Origin: Heliophilum fasciatum
GTDB lineage: Bacteria > Bacillota > Desulfitobacteriia > Heliobacteriales > Heliobacteriaceae
Direction of reading: 5' to 3'
Assembly: GCF_004341395.1 (NCBI RefSeq)
Contig: NZ_SLXT01000012.1
Coordinates: 1 to 64,000, forward strand
DNA length: 64,000 nt
Within the stretch, counting starts at the first letter, position 1; every line of letters starts with the position of its first letter. Below the pieces are notes generated by a model. It made no database searches. It was not told where the DNA came from and saw nothing but the letters and a program-made list of their open reading frames with translations. Below, piece after piece: positions 63,156 to 64,000 of this stretch. The position numbers and the translations under genes are program-made.

Positions 63156-64000
63156 TTGCGCATCACACAATCGATGATCTCCAATAACTTCATGAATAAT
63201 TTGAACTCGATCAACCAGCAGATGGAGAAAACGCAGTATCAATTGGGCTCTGGTCAGCTCTATCGCTTACCGGAGGACGGACCGACGGAAACTGTGAAGG
63301 CGATGGTCTACAGTTCCACACTTACCCAAGTGAACAAGTATATTGACAACATCCGGGAAGCGCGGATTTGGTTAGATAACAGCGATGCGGCCCTGAACGA
63401 AGTCAACAACGTGATGCAACGGATTAATGAATTGTTTGTGGAAGCGAACACCGATACGCTGGGGATCAAGGAACGGCAAGCCATCGCCAAAGAAATCAAC
63501 GAGCTGACGCAACATATCAGTTCGGTGGCCAATACAAGTGTAGCCGGACGGAGTATTTTTGCCGGCACCAAAACAGAAGTAACGCCGAGCCAGCAAGATC
63601 CCGTAACAGGGGAGTGGCGTTGGCTCGGCAACAGCAACCCCATCAATGTGGAATTTGATGCCAATGTGACCGTCCAAATCAACACGATCGGGCAAAAGCT
63701 CTTTGCCACACCGGTCGGGGCCAGCGGCAAAGACTTGATGAACTTCCTGCAGGACATGACGGCGAAGCTGGAAAAGGGCGAGCGCGTCGCAGGCAATACA
63801 GAACTTGGTCAATTCATGGATGTGCTCTTGCAGGAACGAGCCGCGATCGGGGGCCGCGTCAATCGCGTGGACTTTACCGAAAACCGCCTGCAAGACTTTG
63901 AGATCAGCGTCAAGGATCTGCTCTCCAAGACGGCCAATGCCGATATGGCCGAAGTGTACACGCAGATGAGCATGCAGCAAAATATCTATCGGGCAGCGCT
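63156..64000 (+). CDS. flgL: Flagellar hook-associated protein 3, N-terminal part
   Basis: At least 281 residues, cut by the window end. LRITQSMISNNFMNNLNSIN at the start and YQLGSGQLYRLPEDGP match the FlgL N-terminus, with the flagellin-like coil continuing IRQARIWLDNSDAALNEVNN-type heptads (the local sequence is IREARIWLDNSDAALNEVNN). The start is TTG 63156 with AAAGGGGTGA just upstream. It is the junction protein between FlgK and flagellin. The frame is open at base 64000. Confidence 0.94.
   Translation, partial: MRITQSMISNNFMNNLNSINQQMEKTQYQLGSGQLYRLPEDGPTETVKAMVYSSTLTQVNKYIDNIREARIWLDNSDAALNEVNNVMQRINELFVEANTDTLGIKERQAIAKEINELTQHISSVANTSVAGRSIFAGTKTEVTPSQQDPVTGEWRWLGNSNPINVEFDANVTVQINTIGQKLFATPVGASGKDLMNFLQDMTAKLEKGERVAGNTELGQFMDVLLQERAAIGGRVNRVDFTENRLQDFEISVKDLLSKTANADMAEVYTQMSMQQNIYRAA

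Overview
The window reads as the chromosome of a motile, S-layered member of the Bacillota (Clostridia-like). The order degS-degU-comFA-comFC-yvyF-flgM-flgN-flgK-flgL at the right end is the classic Bacillota arrangement. SLH-domain and copper-amine-oxidase-like stalk proteins, DUF4330, a TagO/WecA-type transferase and frequent TTG/GTG starts behind strong AGGAGG sites fit the same group. An RND pump with an adaptor but no outer-membrane channel gene leaves open a heliobacterial or diderm (Negativicutes-like) host. Nothing here settles that.

Layout. (1) 1-6140: cell-envelope proteins: two stalk-domain proteins, a lipoprotein, a membrane-anchored coiled-coil protein and a large SLH-domain S-layer protein behind a long leader. 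(2) 6313-28272: a surface-polysaccharide locus, apparently co-directional: ligase/polymerase with TPRs, initiating sugar phosphotransferase, glycosyltransferases, dTDP-L-rhamnose genes (rfbB, rfbA, rfbC and, displaced by 7.5 kb, rfbD), a Wzm/Wzt-type ABC exporter, two fused methyltransferase-glycosyltransferases and a large membrane glycosyltransferase. Its middle and end are visibly A+T-richer than the flanks. (3) 28273-31118: an insertion-sequence graveyard with an IS1182-like relic, a small HTH protein and an IS3-family element whose orfB is frameshifted. (4) 31349-36135: a divergent RND efflux operon under a promoter with a CsoR-type palindrome in its spacer. (5) 36349-42443: a second envelope-glycan group (GT4, MurJ, Tat-exported deacetylase-like protein, GT2 plus DUF2304). 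(6) 42444-45420: three decayed tandem copies of an Rpn-nuclease cassette, with a MntA/HepT toxin-antitoxin pair between the first two. (7) 45437-53564: more glycan genes (small EamA protein, O-antigen ligase, glycosyltransferase), DUF4330, fabZ, tagO/wecA, an SH3b protein and an epimerase. (8) 53830-64000: a small AbrB-like protein, the DegS/DegU two-component system, ComFA/ComFC DNA uptake, and the flagellar late-gene operon, ending inside flgL.

How the genes work together: most of the window builds the cell exterior. dTDP-rhamnose synthesis, lipid-linked initiation, chain elongation and modification, ABC export and ligation probably make a glycan that coats the wall or decorates the S-layer. 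MurJ and TagO supply or translocate lipid-linked precursors. The right end couples a global sensor (DegSU) to competence and motility. The points most worth a second look are the apparent poly-C frameshift inside flgM, the triplicated Rpn plus MntA/HepT block, the CsoR-like operator on an RND pump with a His-rich loop, and several in-frame tandem-repeat expansions (24-bp and 36-bp units).
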